Below, one piece after another: positions 1 through 9,596 of a DNA stretch of 64,000 bases. Position numbers and translations under genes: made by a program. The stretch's first letter is position 1. Each line of letters opens with the position of its first letter. The notes under the pieces were generated by a model that saw nothing but the letters and a program-made list of their open reading frames with translations, did not search any database and was not told where the DNA came from. The stretch is taken from contig CAVRUZ010000002.1 of assembly GCA_963724495.1 (NCBI GenBank), forward strand, positions 434,001-498,000. Direction: 5' to 3'. Source of the DNA: CAVRUZ01 sp963724495. GTDB lineage: Bacteria; Actinomycetota; Actinomycetes; Propionibacteriales; DAIQRJ01.

Positions 1-1
1 A

Positions 2-355
2 GAGCTGCACGAGACCTACAAGGACCGTGGTTTCAGCGTCCTCGGCTTTCCCTGCAACCAGTTCGGGAACCAGGAGCCGGGGACCGCGGCCGAGATCCAG
101 GAGTTCTGTTCCACCACCTACGGCGTCACCTTCCCGATGTTCGACAAGGTCGAGGTCAACGGTGACAGCCGTGACCCACTGTTCGCCGACCTCACCGCCA
201 CCCCGGATGCGGACGGAGATGCCGGTGACGTCGGCTGGAACTTCGAGAAGTTCCTCGTCGCGCCTGGCGGCAAGATCGTCGCGCGGTTCCGGACCAGCAC
301 CCAGCCCCTCTCCGCCGAGCTCACCAGCGCGGTCGAGGACGTCCTGCCCCGCTAG
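2..355 (+). CDS. glutathione peroxidase, C-terminal part (cut by window edge)
   Basis: The open frame enters from the left edge and stops at a TAG. It contains GFPCNQFGNQEPGT near its start, the signature following the catalytic cysteine or selenocysteine in the thioredoxin-fold glutathione peroxidase (BtuE/GPx) family. A later WNFEKFLV is the conserved family tryptophan segment. These enzymes reduce hydroperoxides, in bacteria usually with thioredoxin. The peroxidatic residue lies outside the window, so cysteine versus selenocysteine cannot be read. About 118 residues are present, roughly the last two thirds of a usual 160-residue protein. Confidence 0.9.
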   Translation, partial: ELHETYKDRGFSVLGFPCNQFGNQEPGTAAEIQEFCSTTYGVTFPMFDKVEVNGDSRDPLFADLTATPDADGDAGDVGWNFEKFLVAPGGKIVARFRTSTQPLSAELTSAVEDVLPR

Positions 356-626
356 CGCGAACCGAACGTGTGGTCCTTGGCACTGACGCGCGGCCTGGCG
401 CTTCTCTGGCTTCCGAACAGCGTCGCCCGGTCCCTTCCGCCGAGAGACGGTTCCGAGAGAGACTGTCGCGCGCCGTGCCATCCGTCGGCATGCCTGAGTC
501 CGTGCCTCCTTCGGGCGCCACCCAAGGGTTCGCGTCATCCGGCGGGATACAAGGCGTCTTCGCAGTTGTCGACCCAACCAGGCCCGCGGCCACCCATCGT
601 CGCCGGGACGATTCTGAGGAGATCCC

Positions 627-1439
627 ATGGTGAAAGTCGCTCGGGTCGCGGTGCTGCCACTGGTGTTGGTGCTCGTGATGGTCTTGAGCCCGGCGGCGAA
701 TGCTGCCCCTCCATTGCCGAACAGCATGGCGGCGTTGGGTGACTCGATCACGCGCGGGTATGACGCCTGTTGCTGGTACGGCGAGCACCCGAGCAATTCC
801 TGGTCGACGGGAGGAAACTCCTTCGACGGCGTGTACAGCCACTACGAACGCATTCGGGCTCTCAATCCACAAGTCGCCGGTCACCAGGCCAACGTTGCCG
901 TCAGCGGTGCCAAGGCGGACGACCTTGCAAGCCAGGTGACGAAGGCGGTGTCACAGCAGGCCAGCTATGTGACGATCCTCATCGGTGCGAACGACCTCTG
1001 CACGTCGTCGACCAGCACCATGACGACGACAAGCTCGTTTGCGAGTGACGTGAATTCGGCACTGGCCACGCTGCATCAGCAGCTGCCCAATGCCCGGATC
1101 TTCGTCAGCAGCATCCCGAACCTGTACCGGCTCTGGTCAGTGCTCCACACGAACAGCTGGGCCCGGTTCGTCTGGTCCGTGGCGGGTATCTGTCAGTCGA
1201 TGCTCAGGTCGACGAACACCGAGACGCAGCGTCAGCAGGTCGTCGAGCGCGAACTGTCGTTCAATGCGATCCTCTCGCAGGCGTGCTCGCAGTACGCCAA
1301 CTGCCGCTGGGACGGCAACGCCACGTACAACTACGCGTTCTCGGCCAGCCAGGTGAGCAGCCTGGACTACTTCCACCCGAACCTGCGGGGACAGGCGGAG
1401 TTGGCTCGCCTCACCTGGGCCGCCTCGTGGTGGGGCTGA
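627..1439 (+). CDS. secreted SGNH/GDSL-type esterase or lipase
   Basis: This 270-residue protein begins with a clear Sec signal peptide: a basic start, a valine/leucine core from about residue 8 to 22, and an Ala-Asn-Ala cleavage region near residue 27. The SGNH blocks follow in order. ALGDSITRGYDAC carries the nucleophilic Ser, IGANDLC is the GxND block, and DYFHPNLRGQ near the end carries the Asp-x-x-His pair. Extra cysteines in the mature part suggest disulfides, as in secreted Streptomyces lipases. The start is supported by a GAGGAG ribosome site 6 bases upstream. Substrate is unknown; a lipid or acetylated sugar ester is likely. It stands alone, with no operon partner. Confidence 0.85.
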   Translation: MVKVARVAVLPLVLVLVMVLSPAANAAPPLPNSMAALGDSITRGYDACCWYGEHPSNSWSTGGNSFDGVYSHYERIRALNPQVAGHQANVAVSGAKADDLASQVTKAVSQQASYVTILIGANDLCTSSTSTMTTTSSFASDVNSALATLHQQLPNARIFVSSIPNLYRLWSVLHTNSWARFVWSVAGICQSMLRSTNTETQRQQVVERELSFNAILSQACSQYANCRWDGNATYNYAFSASQVSSLDYFHPNLRGQAELARLTWAASWWG

Positions 1440-1491
1440 TCGTCGCGAGTCCTGGGCTTGGGACCCGTGCCCTGACGTGGCTGGCGCCGGG

Positions 1492-2100
1492 CTACCGGCT
1501 GTCGCCGCTGCGCTTCGCTGGCCTGGACCGTGAGGACTTGTCTGCACTGGGCTCTGACTTGCCCGCCTTCGGATCGTGCCCGGTCGACTGGGGCGGGGCG
1601 GAGACGGCCGAGTGACGTCGTGAGTTCTGCGCCGGCTCGAGCGGCTTCTTGCCTCGCCCGGCATTCTGCCGATGGGCATTGAGGTCCTTGCCCTGGCCGT
1701 CGCGCCCAGTTGCGGCCTTCTTGACCTCGGTTGCTTCCGGACGGACGGAGAGGACGGCAGCCGTCCCCAGGCTCGGCACCGGAGCAGAGCCGCCCATCCA
1801 GGTGGCGGTCCGGAGCCGGAGGTAGTCGTCGGTGCTGCTCGGCGACCTTGTCCGCGAATCGGGATGGGACGCAGCCCGACCAGGCCGTGTCGGCGAGAGG
1901 CTGGGAGTGGCGGCCGTCGCCGCGGCGGCCGGTGGCGAGGGGTCATAGCCCGTGTTGCGACCGCCGAGGGTGCCGATGACGAACACCAGGAGCACGGCGG
2001 CGCCGCCGGCCGCGAACAGGGCTATCGACGACCATGAGGGCCGCTTGGTAGCTGGCCAGGCTCGCCGGACCTCCCGCCGGTGCTTCCCGCCTGCGCGCAT
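1492..2100 (-). CDS. hypothetical single-pass membrane protein
   Basis: This 202-residue frame has a basic head (about 25 residues), one convincing membrane segment (SSIALFAAGGAAVLLVFVIG, about residues 24-43) and then a long Pro/Ser/Thr/Ala-rich, low-complexity tail. That layout is common in actinobacterial anchored proteins with a disordered outer region. An AAGGCGG site lies just before the ATG. No known domain is recognised. The second half has few hydrophobic positions and could be out of frame, so the C-terminal boundary is uncertain. A random long frame in GC-rich DNA is the main alternative. Confidence 0.4.
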   Translation of the reverse strand: MRAGGKHRREVRRAWPATKRPSWSSIALFAAGGAAVLLVFVIGTLGGRNTGYDPSPPAAAATAATPSLSPTRPGRAASHPDSRTRSPSSTDDYLRLRTATWMGGSAPVPSLGTAAVLSVRPEATEVKKAATGRDGQGKDLNAHRQNAGRGKKPLEPAQNSRRHSAVSAPPQSTGHDPKAGKSEPSADKSSRSRPAKRSGDSR

Positions 2101-2444
2101 CTGGGCCGCCTTGGATTCTCGAGGACACTCTCAGCTTGTGCGTGGATGCGGAACGCTACTTTCAGAATCTGCCCTCCCGCGCAACGTTCCATGAGGAAAC
2201 GTCGGTTGCGAACACGATGACCGCTTCGTCCGAGATCTCCGGTCAGACGAGGCACCTTGACGCTGCCCGGCCGGTCGGTTGGGCCGACTTCCGAGGGCGG
2301 GGATGCCCACGACGTCGTGGACGGGGCAGGCGGTAGCGTTCGACGGCGCGCGAACGACAGGCGCCGCGCCCCTCGGCGCACCTCGTCCCGGCGCGTTCTG
2401 TCCCCGCCCCGGGCCTTGCGGCCCACCCAGCGAAGAGGTCCCGC
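2101..2444. other. intergenic region upstream of the alpha-mannosidase
   Basis: This 344-base stretch lies between the divergent hypothetical membrane protein and the GH38 gene. The right end carries a GAAGAGG ribosome site for the mannosidase. A pair of matching inverted decamers (around 2148 and 2332, core AACGCTA / TAGCGTT) is present but too far apart for a simple operator. No gene is convincing here. Confidence 0.5.
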
Positions 2445-5400
2445 ATGCACGACGATCGCAAGCTCATCGAAGGCAGACTCCGCCGCGCGTTGCGCGACCG
2501 GGTGCTACCCGCCCTGTACGGCGAGACCGTCCCGCTGACGGCGACCGTCTGGCACGCGCCAGGCGAGCCGGTGCCGTTCGACGAGGCGACCGCGAACGAC
2601 TTCGAGCCGGTGGAGATCGGGACGCCGTGGGGCCGGGCGTGGGCTACCTCCTGGTTCCGGTTCAGCGGCAGTGTCCCGGACCACCTCGACGGCAAGCCGT
2701 GTGAGGTGCTCGTCGACCTCGGCTACACCGGCGGCCCGGGGTTCACCTGCGAGGGGCTCGCCTACACCCTCGGCGGCGACCCGCTGAAGGGACTTCACCC
2801 CTACAACCACTACGTGCCGCTCGCCGGCGTGTACACCGGTGACGACGCTGTCGACCCGACGTCCGCGGCGGCTCTCGGCTCGGGTGCGGTGTCCGGCGTG
2901 GGTGCCAAGGGTGGTGCGAACGTCGACTTCTACGTCGAGGCGGCGGCCAACCCCGAGATCATGGAGAACGGCTGGAACCCCACGCAGCGCGGCGACTGGG
3001 ACACGGCCGGCGACACGCCGCTGTACACGCTCAAGCAGGCCGCGATCGCCGTGCTCAACGTCGAGGTCTGCGAGCTGTACCACGACCTCGACGTGCTCGG
3101 TCAGCTCATGCTGGAACTCCCGGAGGAACTGCCGCGCCGGTGGGACATCCTCACCACGATCGACCGTGCCCTCGATGCCCTCGACTTCACCGACGTGCCC
3201 GGCACTGCAGCCGCTGCGCGCGAGGTGCTGGCCCCGGCGCTGGCCAAGCCCGCGTACGCATCCGCTCACCACATCTCGGCGGTCGGCCACGCCCACATCG
3301 ACTCGGCCTGGCTGTGGCCGCTGCGCGAGACGGTGCGCAAGGTGGCACGCACGGTGTCGAACGTGGTCGCGCTCGCAGCCGACAACCCCGGCTTCGTGTT
3401 CGCGTTCTCGTCGGCTCAGCAGCACGAATGGCTGAAGGACCATCACCCGCGGGTGTTCGAGAAGCTCAAGCAGGCTGTGAGCGACGGCAGCATCGCGCCC
3501 GTCGGCGGGATGTGGGTCGAGTCCGACGGCAACCTCCCCGGGCACGAGGCGATGGTTCGCCAGTTCGTCTACGGGAAGCGGTTCTTCCTGGACAACTACG
3601 GGATCGAGACCGACGAGGTGTGGCTCCCCGACAGCTTCGGCTACTCCGGCGCGCTACCCCAGATCGTCAAGCAGACCCGCACGACGAACTTCCTGACGCA
3701 GAAGATCTCCTGGAACCAGACGAACAAGTTCCCGCATCACTCGTTCCTCTGGGAGGGCATCGACGGCACCCGGGTCTTCACCCACTTCCCGTCGGCCGAC
3801 ACCTACAACGGCATGGTCACCGGGCAGGAACTGGCCTACTCGGCGTCGAACTACCAGGACAAGGGGTCGGGCAACCGGTCGCTGCTCCCCATGGGCTTCG
3901 GCGACGGCGGCGGCGGCCCGACCAGGGAGATGCTGGCGCGCGTGCGACGGGTGCACGACCTCGAGGGCTCGACCCGGGTCACCATCGAGCCCCCGAGCGA
4001 GTTCTGGCGCAAGGCCAAGGAGGACTTCCCGAACCCCGCGGTCTGGTCCGGCGAGCTGTACCTGGAACTGCACCGCGGCACGCTCACCTCGCAGGCGAAC
4101 ACCAAGCAGGGCAACCGTCGCAGCGAACACCTGATGCGTGAGGCGGAGACCTGGTGCACCGCGGCGCAGGTCGCCGGGGTGATGGATTACCCGTACGAGC
4201 AGCTTGCCCAGGCCTGGAAGACGGTTCTGCTCAACCAGTTCCACGACATCTTGCCGGGCAGCTCGATCCACTGGGTGCACCGCGAGGCCGAGGCCACCTA
4301 TGCCGACCTCGCCGTCGAGCTCGGTGACCTGATCGCCAAGGCGCAGAAGGCACTCGTGGGCGACGGGGACCGGCAGATCACCTTCAACGCCTCCCCGCAC
4401 GGGCGCGACGGGCTGCCGGCGATGGGTGCCGGCGTGGCTCCCGCAGGTGAAGAGGTGTCGGTCACCGACACCAGGGTCGGCGGACACATCATCACGAACG
4501 GACTGGTGACGGTCAGCGTCGACCCGAATGGACTGTTGACCTCGATCGTCGACGATGCCATCGGTCGCGAGTTGCTGACGGCACCGGGCAACCTGCTGCA
4601 GCTGCATCCGGACTACCCGAACATGTGGGACGCCTGGGACGTGGACAAGTTCTACAAGCACAAGGTCACCGACCTCACCGCCTCCGACTCGATCGAGCAG
4701 ATCGAAGGAGGCCTGCGCATCACCAGGTCGTTCGGCTCCTCGACGGTGAGCCAGGACGTCACCCTGGCACCTGGGCAGAAGCGGGTCGACGTGGAGGCCC
4801 GGATCGACTGGCATGAGCAGGACACGTTCCTCAAGTGCTCGTTCCCGCTGGCGATCCACGCCGAGCGCGCCGCCTCGGAGACGCAGTTCGGGCACATCTT
4901 CCGGCCGACTCACACCAACACGTCATGGGAGTTCGCCAAGTTCGAGACGGCCGCCCACCGGTTCGTCCACGTGGCCGAAGAGGGCTACGGCGCGGCGATC
5001 GTGAACGACTCGACGTACGGCTACGACATCTCGCGATCCTCCGCCGACGACGGCGCCACCACGACCACCGTGCGGTTGTCGCTGCTGCGTGGACCGCAGT
5101 TCCCCGACCCGGTCGCCGACCAGGGACCGCACACCATCCGGTACTCGCTCGTCGTCGGCGCCGAGATCAACGACGCGGTCCAGCAGGGCTACCACATCAA
5201 CCTGCCGGTCCGCACCGTCGCCGGAGCCAATGACGTGCAGCCGCTGGTGACGGTCGACAACCCCTCGGTCGTGCTGTCTGCCGTGAAGATGGCCGACGAC
5301 GGGAGCGGTGACGTCGTGGTGAGGCTCTACGAGGCCGGCGGCGGGCAGGCGAACGCGGCCGTCACGCCGACGTTCGGCGCGACATCGGTGGTGTCGACCG

Positions 5401-5507
5401 ACCTGCTGGAACGACCCTGGGAGGACAGCACCGTCGAGCTAGCCGAGGGATCGGTGTTCCTCTCGTTGCGTCCGTTCCAGATCGTGACGTTGCGGTTCAC
5501 CCGCTGA
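2445..5507 (+). CDS. alpha-mannosidase, glycoside hydrolase family 38
   Basis: This 1020-residue protein has the usual length of bacterial class II GH38 alpha-mannosidases. The family zinc/catalytic motif VGHAHIDSAWLWPLRET is near residue 280 (the His and Asp bind Zn). The nucleophile region WLPDSFGYSGALPQI is near residue 390. FHDILPGSSIHWVHREA near residue 600 is the conserved end of the catalytic and three-helix region, and the rest forms beta-sandwich domains. It removes terminal alpha-linked mannose from oligosaccharides or glycans. No signal peptide is seen, so it probably acts in the cytoplasm on imported sugars. No transporter is adjacent. GAAGAGG precedes the ATG. Confidence 0.95.
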   Translation: MHDDRKLIEGRLRRALRDRVLPALYGETVPLTATVWHAPGEPVPFDEATANDFEPVEIGTPWGRAWATSWFRFSGSVPDHLDGKPCEVLVDLGYTGGPGFTCEGLAYTLGGDPLKGLHPYNHYVPLAGVYTGDDAVDPTSAAALGSGAVSGVGAKGGANVDFYVEAAANPEIMENGWNPTQRGDWDTAGDTPLYTLKQAAIAVLNVEVCELYHDLDVLGQLMLELPEELPRRWDILTTIDRALDALDFTDVPGTAAAAREVLAPALAKPAYASAHHISAVGHAHIDSAWLWPLRETVRKVARTVSNVVALAADNPGFVFAFSSAQQHEWLKDHHPRVFEKLKQAVSDGSIAPVGGMWVESDGNLPGHEAMVRQFVYGKRFFLDNYGIETDEVWLPDSFGYSGALPQIVKQTRTTNFLTQKISWNQTNKFPHHSFLWEGIDGTRVFTHFPSADTYNGMVTGQELAYSASNYQDKGSGNRSLLPMGFGDGGGGPTREMLARVRRVHDLEGSTRVTIEPPSEFWRKAKEDFPNPAVWSGELYLELHRGTLTSQANTKQGNRRSEHLMREAETWCTAAQVAGVMDYPYEQLAQAWKTVLLNQFHDILPGSSIHWVHREAEATYADLAVELGDLIAKAQKALVGDGDRQITFNASPHGRDGLPAMGAGVAPAGEEVSVTDTRVGGHIITNGLVTVSVDPNGLLTSIVDDAIGRELLTAPGNLLQLHPDYPNMWDAWDVDKFYKHKVTDLTASDSIEQIEGGLRITRSFGSSTVSQDVTLAPGQKRVDVEARIDWHEQDTFLKCSFPLAIHAERAASETQFGHIFRPTHTNTSWEFAKFETAAHRFVHVAEEGYGAAIVNDSTYGYDISRSSADDGATTTTVRLSLLRGPQFPDPVADQGPHTIRYSLVVGAEINDAVQQGYHINLPVRTVAGANDVQPLVTVDNPSVVLSAVKMADDGSGDVVVRLYEAGGGQANAAVTPTFGATSVVSTDLLERPWEDSTVELAEGSVFLSLRPFQIVTLRFTR

Positions 5508-5660
5508 TTCGACGACTGGGCTTAACAGTCGACGCGTCAGGGGTGTTCCGGATGCGGTGGCGTGACCTGGGCGGTTACGGTCGAGATCCCGAGGTGCCCG
5601 AGGTGGTCGTGGTACCGGTGGCGACTGCGAGCGGGCGATGCCCGCGGAAGTGGGTAGACG

Positions 5661-6122
5661 ATGAACTGGGCATGGTGGCCGTGGGCCGGCGCGATGACGG
5701 TGGTGCTGCTGGTCCTCACGGTGGTGACCTGGCGCAAGCGTGGTGCAGGCACCGGGTTGAAGCTCCTCGGGGTGTCGTTCATGCCGATGGCCGCGATCCT
5801 GCTCGGCCTGCAGCGGACGCTGGAGCTGGTGGTCACCACTGTCTGGGACTTCATCACGCAGTTCGTCGGCATCACCACGGCCTGGATCGGGCTGGGGATG
5901 GCTGCGCTCGGGGTTCTGCTGTATCTGCTGGGCGGTGCCATCAACGCCCGCCAGCTCTCCCGGGCGCGGGCGGGCGACCCGGGAGCCGTCCAGGGCGGCG
6001 ATCGCCCGGCGGTTGCCTCAGGGTCCAACGCCGCGACCAGGAACACCAAGACCAAGAAGCAGGACGGCGATGAGGATCTGTCCGACGTCGAGGAGATCCT
6101 CCGCCGCCGTGGGATCAGCTAG
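5661..6122 (+). CDS. conserved hypothetical integral membrane protein
   Basis: This 153-residue protein has two or three hydrophobic segments: residues about 8-25, about 37-55 (with LLGVSFMPMAAILLGLQ), and a strong one at about 75-97. A charged cytoplasmic tail ends in DLSDVEEILRRRGIS. The family has no known function. Proteins of this type are often found just upstream of the Rv2728c-like gene and miaA in actinobacteria, and that context is kept here. The sequence before the start is only a weak purine-rich ribosome site. The tail and neighbourhood make a real gene likely. Confidence 0.7.
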   Translation: MNWAWWPWAGAMTVVLLVLTVVTWRKRGAGTGLKLLGVSFMPMAAILLGLQRTLELVVTTVWDFITQFVGITTAWIGLGMAALGVLLYLLGGAINARQLSRARAGDPGAVQGGDRPAVASGSNAATRNTKTKKQDGDEDLSDVEEILRRRGIS

Positions 6123-6164
6123 CGCGGACGTCGAGGCCCGACTTCCGGCGCACCACGCCCAGAC

Positions 6165-6933
6165 GTGCTGATCGGCGCTGCAGTCTGCCCGCACCCGCCG
6201 GCGCTGATCCCTGAGGTTGGTGGCGACTTCCTCGGCGATCTGGCAACGCGTGCGCTGGCCGTTGTCAGACGGCTCATCGCCGCCGCCCCGGATGTCATCG
6301 TGGTGGCCGGTGGACCCGATCCGCATCTGGGCGGACGGGTGGCGGAGACGGGTCACGAGCGGCCGGTGTGGATCGACGGCATCGCCGGCGGGAGCACCGA
6401 TCGCTTCGGTGTCCGGTTCTCCGTCGGCGACGCTGGATCCGACGTGCTGCCGCTTCCCGGCCTGGTCGGCTGCTGGCTGCTCGACCGGGCCGGCTGGACC
6501 GGTCCGCGGCGCTTCCTCATGCTCCCGTCACGAATGCCGGCAGCCGAGTGCGCCGCGCTGGGCGCGGCCCTCGCGGGGGGCGAAGCCTCCGTGGGCCTGC
6601 TGGCCATGGGCGACGGGTCGACGAGTCGCACCGACACGTCACCGGCGGCCTTCCAGCCTGAGGCGGCTGCCTTCGACGAGGAAGCGTTCGAGGCACTTCT
6701 CGCGCCCGATCCGGATCGTCTGCTCGCCCTCGATGGCGACCTGGCGCGTTCGCGTGGGTGCTGCGGGTCTGTCCGCCTGGCAGGTTCTCGCCGGCGCTCT
6801 GTCAGCCGGCAGCGACCCGAGGAGCTGGGGGAGTGACCTGGGAGAGATGGCCACCACAACCGGGGTGGCCTACGTCCTGGCGTTCCTGCGGCCGGACCGA
6901 CCGGGCACAGCAACGCCCAGCGGGAGCCATTGA
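6165..6933 (+). pseudogene. Rv2728c-like protein (class III extradiol dioxygenase-like fold), frameshifted
   Basis: The N-terminal part, beginning GTG and reading LIGAAVCPHPPALIPEVGG, matches the actinobacterial Rv2728c type, annotated as class III extradiol dioxygenase subunit B-like and usually next to miaA. The frame then runs into an unrelated arginine-rich end at 6836. The expected ending (AAGLSAWQVLAGAL, later VAYVLAFLRPD) is in the next frame and stops at 6933. Dropping one G from the GGG at 6756-6758 restores a full-length protein of about 255 residues. Function is unknown. Either an indel in the data or a genuine recent mutation fits; the intact tail favours a data error. Confidence 0.7.
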
Positions 6934-6968
6934 CACGAACCCCGCTGGGGCGTTGATGACCTGCTAGC

Positions 6969-7250
6969 TCAGTACCCGCCGGCCGGTGGCGGCGTGCTGC
7001 CGGGAGCCGGCGGCGTGCCCGGGGCGGGCGGCGGTGGGAAGTCGTCCTTCTTCCCGTCGACCTTGTCGAGTCCTTCGCGCACCTTCTGCTGACCGGTGGC
7101 GATCTTGTCGCTGTACTTGCCTCCGGTCTTCTCGTCGATCACATTGCCGGCCTTGTCGATGCCGGCGTTGATCTTGTCGCCGTGTTGGTCGACCTGCTCG
7201 GCGACCTTGTCCTTGGCGTCGGATGCGGCCTTCTTCAGCTTGTCGAACAT
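6969..7250 (-). CDS. small antitoxin-like protein (Rv0909/MT0933 family)
   Basis: This 93-residue protein starts MFDKLKKAASDAKDKVAEQ and has a repeated basic/acidic helical part (DKINAGIDKAGNVIDEKTGG, KYSDKIATGQQKV) followed by a Pro/Gly tail. This is the actinobacterial MT0933-like antitoxin family. No partner toxin is adjacent, so an antitoxin role is a family-based label only. GGAGAGGG precedes the ATG. It is convergent with the frameshifted gene before it and lies back-to-back with miaA. Confidence 0.75.
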   Translation of the reverse strand: MFDKLKKAASDAKDKVAEQVDQHGDKINAGIDKAGNVIDEKTGGKYSDKIATGQQKVREGLDKVDGKKDDFPPPPAPGTPPAPGSTPPPAGGY

Positions 7251-7438
7251 CGCCCTCTCCTCTGTGTCGTCGGCGGGGGTGCGGAGATCCGGAGTGGCTC
7301 TCAGGATCGAGGAACGGCCGCGGTTGCACCGGTCGGCCGTCGGCCCGAGGCTACCGTGTGACGGCTCAGCGTCGGCCGGCGCGAGCGTGGATCTCACTCG
7401 GCGGGCGACCACCGCGGTGGACGGTCGGAGGGCAGCGC

Positions 7439-8467
7439 GTGCACGCTCCGTGGGCTGGCCCCGTGGTCGGCATCGTCGGCCCGACCGCCTCGGGCAAGTC
7501 CGATCTGGCGATCGCGATCGCACGCCTGATCCGCGACGCTGCAGCCGCCGGTGCCGATCCCACTCCGGGGCGTAGTCCCCAGGTCACCTTGGGCTCCGCC
7601 GAGGTCATCAGTGCTGACTCCGTGCAGCTGTACGCGGGCATGGACATCGGGTCCGGGAAGGTGACGCCGGCCGAGCGGGCCGACATCCCGCACCACCTCC
7701 TCGACGTATTGGCGGTGACCGACGACGCCTCGGTCGCGCTCGTGCAGCGGCTGGCGCGTGCGGCGATCGCCGACTGCCGGAGCCGGGGTGTGCTGCCGCT
7801 CGTGGTCGGCGGCTCGGCCCTGTACATGCGAGCCGTGCTGGACCGATTCGAGATCCCGCCGACGGATCCCGACGTCCGGGCCAGGCTGGAGCTCGAGGCC
7901 GAGAGCATCGGGGCCCTGGCACTGCATCAGCGGTTGGCTGCTGTCGACGCCGAGTCGGCGGCGCAGATCCTGCCGGGGAACGTCCGGCGGGTCGTGCGTG
8001 CCCTGGAGGCCATCGAGCTCACCGGCTCGTTCTCCGCCTCCCTGCCGCCGCCTGAGTACGCACTCGGTCCGACGCTCCAGCTGGGTCTGCGCGTGGACAG
8101 TGCCGAACTGGCGCAGCGGATCGAGGCCAGGATCGACCGGATGTTCGCCGACGGGCTGGTGGACGAGGTCGAAGAGCTTTCGAAGGCGGGACTGGCGGAG
8201 TCGAGGACGGCCCGCAAGGCGCTGGGGTACGCCCAGGTGCTGGACCTGCTGGCGGGCGGATGCAGCCTGGAGGATGCCCGCGCGGCTACCGTTGCGGCGA
8301 CGCGCAGGTTCGCCCGGCGGCAGATGCAGTGGTGGCGGCGGGATCCCCGGATCACCTGGCTCGACCCGCGCACCGACGATCTCGCCGGTCAGGCCCTCGG
8401 GCTCATCCGCAGGTTCGCGACCGACACCGACACCGGGACCCGATCCCCCGACACCCCTCGCCCGTAG
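7439..8467 (+). CDS. miaA: tRNA dimethylallyltransferase
   Basis: MiaA adds a dimethylallyl group to A37 of tRNAs that read UNN codons. The N-terminal P-loop reads VGIVGPTASGKSDLA (about residues 8-22), followed by SADSVQLYAGMDIGSGKVT and PHHLLDVL, all hallmarks of the family. The C-terminal part has RRFARRQMQWWRRDPRITWL. The 342 residues slightly exceed the usual 300-310 because of an Ala/Gly/Pro-rich insert at about residue 30-50. The GTG at 7439 is chosen because GGAGGG lies about 6 bases upstream; the longer frame from 7223 has no ribosome site. dapF follows 23 bases later, so the two are likely co-transcribed. Confidence 0.95.
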   Translation: MHAPWAGPVVGIVGPTASGKSDLAIAIARLIRDAAAAGADPTPGRSPQVTLGSAEVISADSVQLYAGMDIGSGKVTPAERADIPHHLLDVLAVTDDASVALVQRLARAAIADCRSRGVLPLVVGGSALYMRAVLDRFEIPPTDPDVRARLELEAESIGALALHQRLAAVDAESAAQILPGNVRRVVRALEAIELTGSFSASLPPPEYALGPTLQLGLRVDSAELAQRIEARIDRMFADGLVDEVEELSKAGLAESRTARKALGYAQVLDLLAGGCSLEDARAATVAATRRFARRQMQWWRRDPRITWLDPRTDDLAGQALGLIRRFATDTDTGTRSPDTPRP

Positions 8468-8490
8468 CGGGCCGGAACGAAGGAGTACCG

Positions 8491-9375
8491 ATGGCGGTCG
8501 AGCTCGACTTCGCCAAGGGCCACGGGACCGAGAACGACTTCGTGATCGTGCAGGACGTCAAGGCGGACATGAACGGGCTCGTGGACGGCCGGATCCCGCC
8601 CACGCTCGTGCGCTCGCTGTGCGACCGCCACACCGGCATCGGGGCCGACGGCCTGCTGAGGATCGTTCCCGCGAGCCTGCACCCGGACAGCTCGGTCAAC
8701 ACCGGCCGCGCGCTCCCGGCCGGCGCCCCCGTGGTCTGGTTCATGGACTTCTACAACGCCGACGGCTCTGCCGGCGAGATGTGCGGCAACGGCCTCCGGG
8801 TGTTCGCCCGCTACCTGGCCGCGGCGGACCTGATCACCGGGCATGGCACGTTCGGAGTCGACAGCCGTGCCGGTGTCCGGCAGGTGACGGTCCCGGCGGA
8901 CGCAGCCATCAGCGCCGAGATGGGCAGGGTCGCCCTCGGCCGCACTGACGTCACCGTGCGCCTGGCGGACACCGACTTCGACCTCGAGGCAGTGGCGGTC
9001 GACGTCGGCAACCCACACCTTGTCGTCCTGGTGGACGACCTCACCGCCCTGGGATCGCTGCTCCAGGCACCCACCTGGACGCCGGCGGACGCGATGCCGG
9101 ATGGTGCCAACATCGAGTTCGTGCGGCAGGTTGGTCCGGGTCACATCGAGATGCGGGTCTTCGAACGGGGTGTCGGCGAGACCCGCTCCTGCGGCACCGG
9201 GGCCTGTGCGGCCGCGGCGGTGCACGGCGGCGTCTCGGAGCGCCCGGGCGTGGTGCGAGTCGACGTTCCCGGCGGGACCCTCCGAGTGGACCTGGCTGCC
9301 GACGGAACGGCGCGCCTGGCCGGCGACGCCGAACTCACGTTCATGGGCAAGATCGCGATCGAGCAGTCCGACTGA
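8491..9375 (+). CDS. dapF: diaminopimelate epimerase
   Basis: The enzyme converts LL- to meso-diaminopimelate for lysine and peptidoglycan synthesis. Both catalytic cysteine motifs are visible: GSAGEMCGNGLRVFARYL at about residue 92 and ETRSCGTGACAAAAVH at about residue 232. The start TENDFVIV near residue 12 corresponds to the family GxxNDF motif, here with Glu replacing the usual Gly-Asn spacing. The length of 294 residues is normal. AAGGAG lies 6-7 bases before the ATG. It follows miaA closely and is separated from hflX by a palindromic repeat. Confidence 0.95.
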   Translation: MAVELDFAKGHGTENDFVIVQDVKADMNGLVDGRIPPTLVRSLCDRHTGIGADGLLRIVPASLHPDSSVNTGRALPAGAPVVWFMDFYNADGSAGEMCGNGLRVFARYLAAADLITGHGTFGVDSRAGVRQVTVPADAAISAEMGRVALGRTDVTVRLADTDFDLEAVAVDVGNPHLVVLVDDLTALGSLLQAPTWTPADAMPDGANIEFVRQVGPGHIEMRVFERGVGETRSCGTGACAAAAVHGGVSERPGVVRVDVPGGTLRVDLAADGTARLAGDAELTFMGKIAIEQSD

Positions 9376-9420
9376 CCGCGCTCGACTCTGGAGCTCACGC
9401 TCGCTGACAGGTACCGCACG

Positions 9421-9484
9421 TCGACGAGTGGGCGCAATCTGTCGCCTGCGGGCGCCCCAGGCGACAGATGGCGCCCACTCGACG
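9421..9484. repeat. palindromic repeat, family B, copy 1
   Basis: The two arms read GAGTGGGCGCAATCTGTCGC and, after a short GC loop, the reverse complement CAGGCGACAGATGGCGCCCA followed by CTCGAC. This is a near-perfect stem of about 25 bp. A second copy with the same arms occurs at 60541-60603, so this is a dispersed element and not just a dapF terminator, although it could also end transcription from dapF. Confidence 0.85.
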
Positions 9485-9596
9485 CCCGACTACGAAATCC
9501 TTTCGCCGGCTGGGCCGCCGGTGGGACCATGGACAGATGCCGGCTGCCGCCGGTGGCGGGAAGAACGCCCCGTCGACGTCGAACGAATGGAGTCGC